From Pseudomonadota bacterium (GTDB lineage Bacteria; Pseudomonadota; Alphaproteobacteria; Caulobacterales; Caulobacteraceae), in NCBI GenBank assembly GCA_020161365.1, contig JAIUNU010000008.1:1-64000 (forward strand): DNA of 64,000 nt, given 5' to 3'. Each line of letters starts with the position of its first letter. Position 1 is the first letter of the stretch. Made by a program: the position numbers and the translations under genes. Below the pieces are notes generated by a model. That model saw only the letters and a list, made by a program, of their open reading frames with translations, made no database searches and was not told the DNA's origin. Of the stretch, positions 33,753 through 42,200 are shown one piece after another.

Positions 33753-34213
33753 CGGATATCGATCTCCGCCAGCCGGCGCGGCGCGGGCTGGACCATCACC
33801 TCCTCGGTCAGCGCCTCGCCCTCGCGATGCACGAACACCAGACGAAAGCACAACCAGGGGCGGGTCGCGTCGGCGGGCTCGGCGGCCAGATCGGCGGCGA
33901 TGCGCCTGAAGAGCTCGGTCTCGCTGTGCTCGGGCGTGCGATCCTCGGCCAGCCGCTCGGCGCAGCTCATGACGAACAGGCTCTGGTTCCAGCGGGGATT
34001 CCACAACAGCCGCCGCGCCATCCGCGCCAGCGACACGCGCTCAGGTCGGGGCCGAAACACCCGCCAGATTCCGCCCGTGTCGCCGGGCGAGGCCAGCAGG
34101 GCGTACTCGACGCGCGGCGCGGGCGCGATCACGTCGAAGAAGTTCCACGACGGAACGAGCGCCGGCGCCAGCAGCTTCAGCGGCGCGACAAGGGCCTGAA
34201 CACGAGGCGGCAT
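33749..34213 (-). CDS. Hypothetical protein, partner of the HTTM-like membrane protein
   Basis: Protein of 154 aa, apparently soluble or weakly membrane-associated (a hydrophobic N-terminal stretch VAPLKLLAPALVPSWNFF). It contains GGIWRVFRPRPERVSLARMARRLLWNP and WLCFRLVFVHREGEALTEEVMV. The latter pattern resembles proteins encoded next to HTTM genes. It is translationally coupled to the membrane protein. The function is unknown and no signal peptide is certain. Confidence 0.75.
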   Translation of the reverse strand: MPPRVQALVAPLKLLAPALVPSWNFFDVIAPAPRVEYALLASPGDTGGIWRVFRPRPERVSLARMARRLLWNPRWNQSLFVMSCAERLAEDRTPEHSETELFRRIAADLAAEPADATRPWLCFRLVFVHREGEALTEEVMVQPAPRRLAEIDIR

Positions 34214-34591
34214 CGATTATAGCACCGCAGCGATACAGGCGGGTCGACAGGACATCGGCGGATCCTTTCGCGACCAAGCTACAGCGCTGGTTGACGGACG
34301 CCAAATGCGCGGTGCGCGTCGAAACTCGCCATCAAGAAACCTGGAATGTCGGCGCGCGACGCAAGATGCTTCTGCGGGGATCTAAACTTATAAGCGAGTT
34401 CAGAGCATATGCTTGGCTTTTATTGATAATGAAAATCAGACGCTTCCGAACCACGATTTCTGTACTCAGTTCGAGTGATGCACTTTCTACAGATTGCAGT
34501 TGGAGACCGATATTTTTACCAGAAATTCACCATGAAGAACCCACGTTATCCGAAGCTTGGAAACCTTCCATGAACGAATGGGTCACGCCGA
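34214..34591. other. AT-rich gene-free stretch ahead of the double-PAS chemoreceptor
   Basis: From about 34360 to 34540 the sequence is clearly richer in A and T than everything around it (for example TTTTATTGATAATGAAAATCAG and GATATTTTTACCAG). A perfect palindrome AGCATATGCT lies at 34404-34413. The only long frame here (110 codons) has no ribosome-binding site and no recognisable features. It must contain the promoter of the chemoreceptor gene and possibly an upstream control region. Confidence 0.5.
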
Positions 34592-36274
34592 ATGATCAGC
34601 TTCCGGAATGGTTTCTCGGGTGACGCCGCCCACAAGATCGATGCGCTCAGCAAGTCGCTGGCGATGATCGAGTTCGACACCAAGGGCGTGATCCTCGCCG
34701 CCAACGCCAACTTCTGCAAAGCGCTGGGCTATGAGGAGCGGGAGATCGTCGGCAAGCACCACAGCCTGTTCGTCGAGCCCGAATACGCCGCGAGCCAGGC
34801 CTATCGCGACTTCTGGACCCAACTGGCGCGGGGTCAGTTCGACGCGCGGGAATATCTGCGCTTGGGCAAGGGCGGCCGAGAGGTCTGGATCCAGGCGTCC
34901 TATAACCCCGTCAAAAACGGCGCTGGCCAAGTTACAAAGGTCCTCAAGGTGGCGACCGACATCACCGCCCAGAAGGAAGCCGACGCCGACCGATTGGCGA
35001 GGCTGGACGCTGTGGAGCGTGTGCAGGCCACCATCGAGTTCACCACCGATGGCGTCATCCTGAACGCCAACGACAACTTCCTGAACGCCGTCGGTTACTC
35101 GCTGGCGGAGATCAAGGGCAAGCACCACAGCCTGTTCGTCGAGCCCGACTATGCCCGTTCGGACGCCTATGCGGCGTTTTGGCGCACGCTGAACGCCGGC
35201 GAGTTCGTGGCCGAGGAGTTCAAGCGTATCGGTAAGGGCGGCAAGGCGATCTGGATCCAGGCGTCCTACAACCCGGTGTTCGACACCAGGGGCCGCGTGG
35301 CCAAGGTCGTCAAGTTCGCCACCGACGTGACCGGACGCGTCGATGCGGTCAACCAAATCGCCGAGGCTCTGTCACGACTGGCCGAGAACGATCTCAGCTA
35401 CCGGATGTCGGGCCCAATCGACGCGCAGTTCACGAACGTTCGGGACGACTTCAACGGGGCCGTCGCAGCGCTGGATGAAACCATCGGCGCGGTCGCTTCG
35501 GCGACCCGGAACGTCACGGCGGGCGCCAACGAGATCTCGGCCGCGTCGGACAACCTGTCACGCCGGACCGAGCAACAGGCCGCCAGCCTGGAGGAAACCG
35601 CCGCCGCGCTGGATCAGATCACCGCTACGGTCGGACGCAGCGCCGAGGGCGCCAAGCGCGCCTCGGTCGCGGCCTCCGACGCGCGGGTCGACGCGGCCAA
35701 GTCCGGCGAGATCGTCGGAGAGGCGGTCGCCGCGATGGATGGCATCGAGTCGAGCTCGAACCAGATCAACCAGATCATCGGGGTGATCGACGAAATCGCC
35801 TTCCAGACCAACCTTCTGGCCCTGAACGCCGGGGTCGAAGCCGCTCGCGCGGGCGAAGCGGGGCGCGGCTTCGCCGTCGTGGCCCAGGAGGTGCGCGCCC
35901 TGGCCCAACGCTCGGCCGACGCCGCCAAGGAGATCAAGGTGCTGATCGCCAACAGCTCGGCTCAGGTGGAGCGCGGCGTGAAACTGGTGGGCGACACGGG
36001 TCAGGCGCTGCGCACGATCGTCAACAAGGTCAGCGAGATCGATACGCTGATCAGCGAGATCGCGCAGTCTTCGCGAGAACAGGCCACGGGCTTGGGCGAG
36101 GTGAATGTTGCGGTCAACCAGATGGATCAGGTCACGCAACAGAACGCCGGCATGGTCGAGGAAGCGACGGCGGCGGCGGCGAGCCTGCGCCAGGAGGCCG
36201 ATGAACTTGATCACCTGATCGCCCGCTTCAACGTCACGGCGCGCGCCGCCGCTCGCTCAAGACGCGCCGCGTAG
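34592..36274 (+). CDS. Cytoplasmic double-PAS methyl-accepting chemotaxis protein
   Basis: Protein of 560 aa without transmembrane segments. Two tandem PAS domains (about 15-135 and 137-255) are near copies: ANAN/NANDNF, KHHSLFVEP and WIQASYNPV occur in each, indicating internal duplication. A short HAMP-like linker (about 260-310) leads to the signalling domain with [29 protein letters not shown]. It ends ARSRRAA and lacks the WEEF tether present on the two receptors near the che operon. PAS domains of this Aer type often bind haem or flavin, so oxygen or redox sensing is likely but unproven. Confidence 0.9.
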   Translation: MISFRNGFSGDAAHKIDALSKSLAMIEFDTKGVILAANANFCKALGYEEREIVGKHHSLFVEPEYAASQAYRDFWTQLARGQFDAREYLRLGKGGREVWIQASYNPVKNGAGQVTKVLKVATDITAQKEADADRLARLDAVERVQATIEFTTDGVILNANDNFLNAVGYSLAEIKGKHHSLFVEPDYARSDAYAAFWRTLNAGEFVAEEFKRIGKGGKAIWIQASYNPVFDTRGRVAKVVKFATDVTGRVDAVNQIAEALSRLAENDLSYRMSGPIDAQFTNVRDDFNGAVAALDETIGAVASATRNVTAGANEISAASDNLSRRTEQQAASLEETAAALDQITATVGRSAEGAKRASVAASDARVDAAKSGEIVGEAVAAMDGIESSSNQINQIIGVIDEIAFQTNLLALNAGVEAARAGEAGRGFAVVAQEVRALAQRSADAAKEIKVLIANSSAQVERGVKLVGDTGQALRTIVNKVSEIDTLISEIAQSSREQATGLGEVNVAVNQMDQVTQQNAGMVEEATAAAASLRQEADELDHLIARFNVTARAAARSRRAA

Positions 36275-36296
36275 GCGGGTCTGGCCGGAGCGACGG

Positions 36297-36743
36297 CTAA
36301 ACGGCCTTTGCCGTCCTGCGGGCGACATAGCGGCGCACGCGTTTGCGGGTCTTCTTCAGCAGCCGCCAGCGCGCCTTGCGCAGGATGAGCTTCTCGGTCC
36401 GCAGCATCTGTTGCCAGACCACCAGAAGCACCTCCGGCTCGCGACGCATCAGTCGGCGGATGGGGAAGACCAGCTTCGGGTGCCGGCGCTGCCAGCGAAT
36501 GAACTGCTTGCGGGCCTGGAACGAGTAGCGCAGCACGATCATCAGGCCGATGACCAGCAGCGGCAGACCCAGGTGCCCCGGCAGAGGCGTGAGGATGGCG
36601 CCGGCCAGGATCACCAGGGCGCCGAAGCCGATCGCCGCCCAGCGGAAGGCCCGGGCCGCCGATTCACGGAGCAGCAGGGCCAGTCGCGCGCGGCGACGGA
36701 CCCTGTGCTTGATGCCGTCCAAGGCTGGGGCGCTCGCGGTCAC
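36297..36743 (-). CDS. Small membrane protein, second copy of a tandem duplication
   Basis: I chose the GTG at 36743, which overlaps the upstream paralogue's stop by 4 bases (GTGA) and gives 148 aa. The alternative ATG at 36806 would overlap it by 67 bases. Two adjacent hydrophobic helices (about 33-77) contain ILTPLPGHLGLPLLVIGL. They are followed by the basic block FQARKQFIRWQRRHPKLVFPIRRLMRREPEV and an Arg/Lys-rich tail. It is strongly similar to the adjacent upstream gene product. PGPxG-type small membrane proteins of this sort have no known function. The very basic cytoplasmic tail suggests contact with acidic lipids or nucleic acid. Confidence 0.72.
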   Translation of the reverse strand: MTASAPALDGIKHRVRRRARLALLLRESAARAFRWAAIGFGALVILAGAILTPLPGHLGLPLLVIGLMIVLRYSFQARKQFIRWQRRHPKLVFPIRRLMRREPEVLLVVWQQMLRTEKLILRKARWRLLKKTRKRVRRYVARRTAKAV

Positions 36744-37159
36744 CGGTCCGCGCGCTGGCGGGCGCGCCGCTTCAACGACTTTCGCCAACGGACGCCCACG
36801 CGCCACTTGCGCGGCATGACGATGCGCTCGATGCGCAGCGCCTGCTGCCAGGCCACCAGCACGACCTCGGGCTCGCGGCGCAGCAGGCGACGGATCGGAA
36901 AGACCAGCTTGGGGTGCGCGTGCTGGAAACGGACGAACTGCTTGCGCGCCTTGAACGAGTTGCGCAGCACCAACATCAGGCCGATGACCGTCAGCGGCAG
37001 GCCCATGGGACCGGGCAGCGGCGCGATCAGGGCGCCGCCGGCGATAAACACCAGGCCAAGAGCGACCAACGACACGCGCAAGAAGCGCGCGACGAGCTCG
37101 CGGGCGAGGTCATCGGCGGTGCGGCGGGCGCGCGGCATGGCGAAAGCAAAAGCGGTCAT
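36740..37159 (-). CDS. Small membrane protein, first copy of a tandem duplication
   Basis: Protein of 139 aa with two hydrophobic helices (about 25-75) containing LIAPLPGPMGLPLTVIGLM. The basic block SFKARKQFVRFQHAHPKLVFPIRRLLRREPEV follows, then an Arg-rich end. It aligns over its length with the protein encoded immediately downstream. No strong ribosome-binding site precedes the ATG at 37159; MPRARRTADDL at 37138 is an alternative start. The function is unknown. Confidence 0.75.
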   Translation of the reverse strand: MTAFAFAMPRARRTADDLARELVARFLRVSLVALGLVFIAGGALIAPLPGPMGLPLTVIGLMLVLRNSFKARKQFVRFQHAHPKLVFPIRRLLRREPEVVLVAWQQALRIERIVMPRKWRVGVRWRKSLKRRARQRADR

Positions 37160-37243
37160 GGGAGGTCAACGGGCTTGCGCCTCGCCTGCTCCCTGAAAAA
37201 ACCAGTCAGCCCCGATGCGCCTCCCCGATATGTGGAGGGATAA

Positions 37244-37262
37244 GGGCGCCGTAAAGGCGCCC
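37244..37262 (-). terminator. Intrinsic terminator downstream of the glycine cleavage operon
   Basis: A GGGCGCC/GGCGCCC stem of 7 bp with a five-base loop, 28 bases after the gcvPB stop. On the minus strand it is followed by TTATCCC, a weak U tract. No other gene lies between gcvPB and the next minus-strand coding region, so it is the likely 3' end of the gcv transcript. Confidence 0.6.
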
Positions 37263-37289
37263 TCTGGTCGCAAGGGGGTATGGAAAATG

Positions 37290-38870
37290 CTATTCAGCCG
37301 CTAGTGGCGCCGCGGCCACAGGTTTCCACTTCAACCGGGGCTTGCGGGCGGCCTGGGTTTCGTCCAGGCGTCGGAGCGGCGCGTGGAACGGCGCTCCCTT
37401 GAACCGCTCGACGTCACCGGCCTTGGCGGCGCCCGCAAGAGCCCGCAGCGCGGTGATGAAGCGATCCAGCTCGTGCTTGCTCTCGGTTTCGGTCGGCTCG
37501 ATCAGCATCGCGCCGTGGACGACCAGCGGGAAGTACATGGTCATCGGGTGGAAGCCCTCGTCGATCATCGCCTTGGCGAAGTCGAGCGTGGTCACGCCGG
37601 TGCCTTCCAGCCAGCGGTCGTCGAACAGCGCCTCGTGCATGCACGGCCCCTCGGGGAAGGCCGGCGTCATGACGTCCTTCAGCTGGGCCTTGACGTAGTT
37701 GGCGTTGAGGACGGCGTCCTCGGCCACCTGCTTCAGGCCGTCGGCGCCGTGGCTGAGCATGTAGGCGTAGGCGCGCACATACATGCCCATCTGGCCGTGG
37801 AAGGCGCTCATGCGGCCAAAAGCGGTCTTGGCGTCGTCGTCGCCGGCGTGCTCGGCCAGTGCGAACCCATTGTCGCCATGGGTCAGCCAGGGCGTCGGCG
37901 CGAAGGGCGCCAGGGCCTCCGACAACACCACCGGACCCGCGCCCGGACCACCGCCGCCGTGCGGCGTCGAGAAGGTCTTGTGCAAGTTGATATGCATGGC
38001 GTCGACGCCCAGGTCGCCCGGACGCACCCGGCCGACGATGGCGTTGAAGTTGGCGCCGTCGCAGTAGAAGTACGCGCCCGCGGCGTGCGTCAGACGAGCG
38101 ATCTCGACGACGTCGCGCTCGAACAGGCCGCAGGTGTTGGGGTTGGTGACCATGATCGCGGCCACGTGGTCGCCGAGCTTGGACTCCAGGTCGGCCAGGT
38201 CGACGCGGCCGTCTTCGGTCTGGGCGATCTCGACGACCGTGTAGCCGACGAAGGCCGCCGTGGCCGGGTTGGTGCCGTGGGCGCTGGTCGGGGCCAGCAC
38301 CGTCTTGCGGTGGCCGTTGCCGGCCGCCTCGTGGGCGGCGCGGATGGCCAGCAGGCCGCAGAGCTCGCCGTGAGCGCCGGCCTTCGGCGTCAGGGCGACG
38401 GCGGGCATGCCGGTCAGGGTCTTCAGCCAGTGGGCCAGGCGGTCCATCAGCTCCAGCGCGCCTTGCACCGTCGACTGCGGCTGCAGCGGGTGGATGTCGG
38501 AGAAGCCCGGCAGGCGGGCCATCTTCTCGTTGAGGCGCGGGTTGTGCTTCATCGTGCACGAACCCAGCGGATACAGCGCCAGGTCGATGGCGTGATTCTT
38601 CTGGGACAGGCGCACATAGTGGCGCACCACTTCCGGCTCCGACAGGCCTGGCAGGCCGATCGGCTCGGACCGCAGCAGGCCGGCCAGGTCGCTGGACGAC
38701 GCGGCGGTGACGGGCGGCAGGTCGACGCCGGTCTTGTTCCAGCCGTCCAGTTCGAAGATCAGGGCCTCGTCCTGCAGCAGGCCGCGCGCGCCCGTCAGGG
38801 TCTGGTGACCGGCGGCGCTATCATTGGCGGCTTCGGGACGCGTGGGGCGGCCGACATTGTTCATGCTCAT
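37290..38870 (-). CDS. gcvPB: Glycine dehydrogenase (decarboxylating) subunit 2, P-protein beta
   Basis: The ATG at 38870 overlaps the gcvPA stop by 4 bases and gives 526 aa, the family length; the frame continuing upstream is a shadow. This is the PLP-binding half of the two-subunit P-protein. The lysine that binds PLP lies in [17 protein letters not shown], and the cofactor-binding segment [15 protein letters not shown] is present. With subunit 1 it decarboxylates glycine and loads the aminomethyl group onto GcvH. It is the last gene of the gcvT-H-PA-PB operon. Confidence 0.95.
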   Translation of the reverse strand: MSMNNVGRPTRPEAANDSAAGHQTLTGARGLLQDEALIFELDGWNKTGVDLPPVTAASSSDLAGLLRSEPIGLPGLSEPEVVRHYVRLSQKNHAIDLALYPLGSCTMKHNPRLNEKMARLPGFSDIHPLQPQSTVQGALELMDRLAHWLKTLTGMPAVALTPKAGAHGELCGLLAIRAAHEAAGNGHRKTVLAPTSAHGTNPATAAFVGYTVVEIAQTEDGRVDLADLESKLGDHVAAIMVTNPNTCGLFERDVVEIARLTHAAGAYFYCDGANFNAIVGRVRPGDLGVDAMHINLHKTFSTPHGGGGPGAGPVVLSEALAPFAPTPWLTHGDNGFALAEHAGDDDAKTAFGRMSAFHGQMGMYVRAYAYMLSHGADGLKQVAEDAVLNANYVKAQLKDVMTPAFPEGPCMHEALFDDRWLEGTGVTTLDFAKAMIDEGFHPMTMYFPLVVHGAMLIEPTETESKHELDRFITALRALAGAAKAGDVERFKGAPFHAPLRRLDETQAARKPRLKWKPVAAAPLAAE

Positions 38871-40213
38871 TGGGCGAACACCTTGGTCAGGGCCTTGGCG
38901 AAAACAGTGATGTCGATATCGAGCGTGGTCTCGGTGGCGGCGACCAGCAGCACATCGTCGAGGCCGGCCTTGCCGTCGAGACGCGAGAACGGCACGCCGG
39001 CGATGACGCCGTGCGCGGCCAGGGTCTCGACGACCTCGGCGGCCTTGCCCGGAACCTTGATGGCGAACTCGTTGAAGAAACGCGGCGTCAGCACCTCGAC
39101 GCCCGGCACGGCCTTCAGCGCGTCGCGCAGGGCCAGGGCCTTCTGGTGGTTGACCGCCGCCAGTTGGCGCAGGCCGGTCTCGCCCAGCAGGCTCATGTGG
39201 ATCGAGAAGGCCAGCGCGCAGAGGCCGCTGTTGGTGCAGATATTGCTGGTGGCCTTGTCGCGGCGGATGTGCTGCTCGCGGGTCGACAGGGTCAGCACGA
39301 AGCCGCGCTTGCCGTCGGCGTCGACGGTCTCGCCGCACAGGCGGCCCGGCATCTGGCGGACGAACTTTTCCTTGCAGGCGAAGAGGCCGACATAGGGCCC
39401 GCCGAAGTTCAGGCCGTTGCCGATCGACTGGCCCTCGGCCACGGCGATGTCGGCGCCCATCTCGCCCGGAGACTTTAGGAGGCCATAAGAGACTGCTTCA
39501 GTCGTGACCACGATCAGCAACGCACCGGCGGCGTGGGCGGCCTCGGCGATCTTGGTCACGTCGGTGACCGTGCCGAACACGTTCGGGGTCTGGACGACGA
39601 CGCAGGCGGTGTCCTGGTCGATGGCGGCGATCACGGCGTCTTCCGCGTCCACGGCGGCCGGCAGGGCGTTGGTGGTGACGCCGGCCGCGTGGGCCAGGGT
39701 CTCGATCGCGCCGACATAGTGCGGGTGCAGGCCGCCCGACATCACCGCCTTGGTCTTGCGGGTGACGCGCTGGGCCATCATCACGGCCTCGGCCGCGCCG
39801 GTCGAGCCGTCATAGAGCGAGGCGTTGGCCACTTCCATGCCGGTCAGGGCCGCGACCTGGGTCTGGAACTCGAACAGGACCTGCAGGGTGCCCTGGGCGA
39901 TTTCCGGCTGGTACGGCGTGTAGCTGGTCAGGAACTCCGACCGCTGGATGATGTGGTCGACCGTGGCCGGCACATGGTGGCGATAGGCGCCGGCGCCGCA
40001 GAAGAACGGCCCCTCCCCCGCCGCGCGATTGCGACGGGCCAGGCCCGCCATCTCGCGTTCGACGTCCAGCTCGCCGGCATGGTGCGGCAGGTCCACCGGC
40101 GCGTCGCGGCGGGCCGAGGCCGGCACGTCGACAAAGAGGTCGTCGATCGACTTAACGCCGATCGCGCCGAGCATCTCGACGCGGTCTTCGGGGGTCAGGG
40201 GGAGGTAGCGCAT
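38867..40213 (-). CDS. gcvPA: Glycine dehydrogenase (decarboxylating) subunit 1, P-protein alpha
   Basis: Protein of 448 aa of the split P-protein type. Typical blocks are [15 protein letters not shown], the [18 protein letters not shown] segment and [17 protein letters not shown]. It forms a heterotetramer with GcvPB. The start codon is followed by a normal N-terminus. GGGGGAG-like purines (GGTCAGGGGGAGG reversed in the upstream region) are not well spaced, so the site is moderate. It lies 43 bases after gcvH. Confidence 0.95.
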   Translation of the reverse strand: MRYLPLTPEDRVEMLGAIGVKSIDDLFVDVPASARRDAPVDLPHHAGELDVEREMAGLARRNRAAGEGPFFCGAGAYRHHVPATVDHIIQRSEFLTSYTPYQPEIAQGTLQVLFEFQTQVAALTGMEVANASLYDGSTGAAEAVMMAQRVTRKTKAVMSGGLHPHYVGAIETLAHAAGVTTNALPAAVDAEDAVIAAIDQDTACVVVQTPNVFGTVTDVTKIAEAAHAAGALLIVVTTEAVSYGLLKSPGEMGADIAVAEGQSIGNGLNFGGPYVGLFACKEKFVRQMPGRLCGETVDADGKRGFVLTLSTREQHIRRDKATSNICTNSGLCALAFSIHMSLLGETGLRQLAAVNHQKALALRDALKAVPGVEVLTPRFFNEFAIKVPGKAAEVVETLAAHGVIAGVPFSRLDGKAGLDDVLLVAATETTLDIDITVFAKALTKVFAQ

Positions 40214-40256
40214 GTTCTTGTCCTGCTCCCTTCCCCCTTAGGGGAAGGGGTCCTGG

Positions 40257-40622
40257 TTACAGCGTGGCGAGGAAGGCTTCGTAGGCGTCGCGATCCATCA
40301 GGGCGTCGACCTCGGCCGGGTTCGACAGCTTGATCTTGGCGAACCAGCCGCCGCTTTCCGGCAGGGCGTTGACGGTTTCCGGCGCGCCGGCCAGCTCACC
40401 GTTGCCTTCGATCACCTCGCCCGAGACCGGGGCGTAGACGTCCGAGGCGGCCTTGACGCTCTCGACGACCGCCAGGCCTTCGCCTTGCTTGACGACCTTG
40501 CCGGCTTCCGGGGTCTCGACGAACACGACGTCGCCCAGCTGCTCGGCGGCGTAGGCGGTGATGCCGACCGTGGCCACGTCGCCCTCGACGATGACCCACT
40601 CGTGATCCTTGGTGAAACGCAT
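40257..40622 (-). CDS. gcvH: Glycine cleavage system H protein
   Basis: Protein of 121 aa that shuttles the aminomethyl group on lipoyllysine. The N-terminus [25 protein letters not shown] is typical, and the lipoylated lysine lies in [18 protein letters not shown] near residue 57-61. It sits 19 bases after gcvT in the operon. Lipoylation depends on enzymes outside the window. Confidence 0.96.
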   Translation of the reverse strand: MRFTKDHEWVIVEGDVATVGITAYAAEQLGDVVFVETPEAGKVVKQGEGLAVVESVKAASDVYAPVSGEVIEGNGELAGAPETVNALPESGGWFAKIKLSNPAEVDALMDRDAYEAFLATL

Positions 40623-40641
40623 CTTTGTGAGTCCCCTGAGT

Positions 40642-41754
40642 TTAGAGTTTGCGGACGTAACGGTTCGGAACGAAGGGGCTGGCCACCACCTCGGCGGCGG
40701 CCGGCTTGCCCCGGACGATGACCTTGAGCTGCGTCCCCACGGCCGAGAAGGCCGGCGGGGCGAAACCGATGGCGATCGGGTAGCCGAGGCTGGGCGCGAA
40801 GCCGCCGCTGGTCACCTTGCCGATGACATTGCCTGCTTCGTCAGCGATCTCGGCGCCTTCGCGGGCCGGCGCGCCTTCCAGCACCTTGAGGTTCACGCGG
40901 ACTCGCGACAGCTCGCCGGCCAGCTCCTTGGCGATGCGGGCCGCGCCCAGATAGTCGCCGGCCTCGCGGCGCGACTTGCCGACGGCGAAGTTCAGGCCCG
41001 CCTCGATCGGCGAGACGGTCTCGTCCAGGTCGTGGCCGTAGAGCGGCAGACCCGCTTCCAGGCGCAGGCTGTCGCGGGCGCCGAGGCCGATCGGCTTAAC
41101 GCGCTCGTCGGCCAGCAGGGTGTTCCAGACCCGCTCGGCGGCCTCGGCCGGAACCGAGATCTCGTACCCATCCTCGCCGGTGTAGCCCGAGCGGGAGATG
41201 ATCGCGTCAACGCCGAAGGCGGTCAGAGCCTGGGCGTCCATGAACACCATCTGCGCGGCTTCCGGCACATGGGCGGCCAGCACGGCAGCGGCCTCGGGAC
41301 CTTGCAGCGCCAGCAGCGCGCGGTCTTCCAGGCGGGTCACGGTGGCCTCGCCCGCGAGTTCACGGGCGATGATGGCGTAGTCGTTGTCCTTGCAGGCGCC
41401 GTTGACCACGACGAACAGGCCATCGTCGTCCGGACGCGCGGTCATCAGGTCGTCGACAATGCCGCCGTCGGCGTTCAGCAGCACGCCGTAGCGCTGCTTG
41501 CCGGCCTTCAGGCCCTGGTAGTCGGCCGAGACCACCTTCTCGAAGCTCTTGGCGGGGTTCTCGCCGCGAATGCGGGCCTGGCCCATGTGCGAGACGTCGA
41601 AGAGGCCGGCGTGCTCGCGGGCCCAAAGGTGCTCTTTCAGCACCCCGTCCTTGTACTGCACCGGCATGGAATAGCCCGCGAACGGCACCATGCGGGCGCC
41701 GGCCGCCACGTGGGCGTCGTACAGCGGGGTCTTCTTCAGGTCTTGGTCGGACAC
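40642..41754 (-). CDS. gcvT: Aminomethyltransferase, glycine cleavage T protein
   Basis: I place the start at the GTG at 41754 (370 aa, family length), with GGAG nine bases upstream. The open frame extends to 41796, but the extra residues SRSRRRPRLEPCC lie in the riboswitch expression platform. The folate-binding and catalytic region has the family blocks [10 protein letters not shown] near 25, [18 protein letters not shown] near 40-57 and [15 protein letters not shown] near 190. The enzyme releases ammonia and passes the one-carbon unit to tetrahydrofolate. First gene of the operon, controlled by the tandem glycine riboswitch. Confidence 0.94.
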   Translation of the reverse strand: MSDQDLKKTPLYDAHVAAGARMVPFAGYSMPVQYKDGVLKEHLWAREHAGLFDVSHMGQARIRGENPAKSFEKVVSADYQGLKAGKQRYGVLLNADGGIVDDLMTARPDDDGLFVVVNGACKDNDYAIIARELAGEATVTRLEDRALLALQGPEAAAVLAAHVPEAAQMVFMDAQALTAFGVDAIISRSGYTGEDGYEISVPAEAAERVWNTLLADERVKPIGLGARDSLRLEAGLPLYGHDLDETVSPIEAGLNFAVGKSRREAGDYLGAARIAKELAGELSRVRVNLKVLEGAPAREGAEIADEAGNVIGKVTSGGFAPSLGYPIAIGFAPPAFSAVGTQLKVIVRGKPAAAEVVASPFVPNRYVRKL

Positions 41755-41804
41755 GCAGCAGGGCTCCAAGCGGGGTCGGCGACGGGACCGGCTCACGCCG
41801 GCAA

Positions 41805-42003
41805 GTCGCCCCCGCTGTCCCTTGAGCCTGAGAGATTCCGGCCTCGCCCCTCTGCCGGACGGGTTTGGCCTTGCTCCTTCGGCGAGCCCCTCCGGTGGAG
41901 AGGCTGCTTTCCAGCGTTCCTAAACCCGCGCGGTCCTTTTGCCTGAGCGTTTCCGGGGCGGTTGCGCCTTCGGCCTCGGGAGCGAATCCCGATGTCTCCC
42001 GCG
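41805..42003 (-). promoter_or_regulatory. Tandem glycine riboswitch controlling the gcv operon
   Basis: On the minus strand two aptamers lie in series. Aptamer 1 runs from GGGAGAC (42000-41994) through GCCGAAGGCGC (41975-41964) to CGCTCAGGC (41949-41941). Aptamer 2 contains CGCCGAAGGAGCAA (around 41884-41871) and ATCTCTCAGGC (around 41835-41825). These are the defining conserved cores of the gcvT riboswitch in both copies, separated by a short linker. Downstream, a sequence matching the 3' strand of aptamer 2 covers the gcvT ribosome-binding site, so control is probably translational. Confidence 0.95.
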
Positions 42004-42200
42004 GGGGTCTTGGGCGTCATGCGGGAGGGTCCCACTAGAGTCAAGCTGGACCGGCCCCATCCCCTCCGATTTCCCCGGCGAATGCCGGGGGCCAGATTCA
42101 TCCGGGGCATTTGTGGTGCTCGCGCCAAGAGTCCGAGCAGAAGCCGCCAGCCCTAGGAGTTCGATCTGGGCCTCGGCGTTCGCCGGGGAGGTCGGACGAA

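Noticed and set aside
34291..34623. Frame of 110 codons in the AT-rich gap before the double-PAS receptor
   Set aside because: No ribosome-binding site, mixed composition without domains, and it overlaps the receptor start in another frame.
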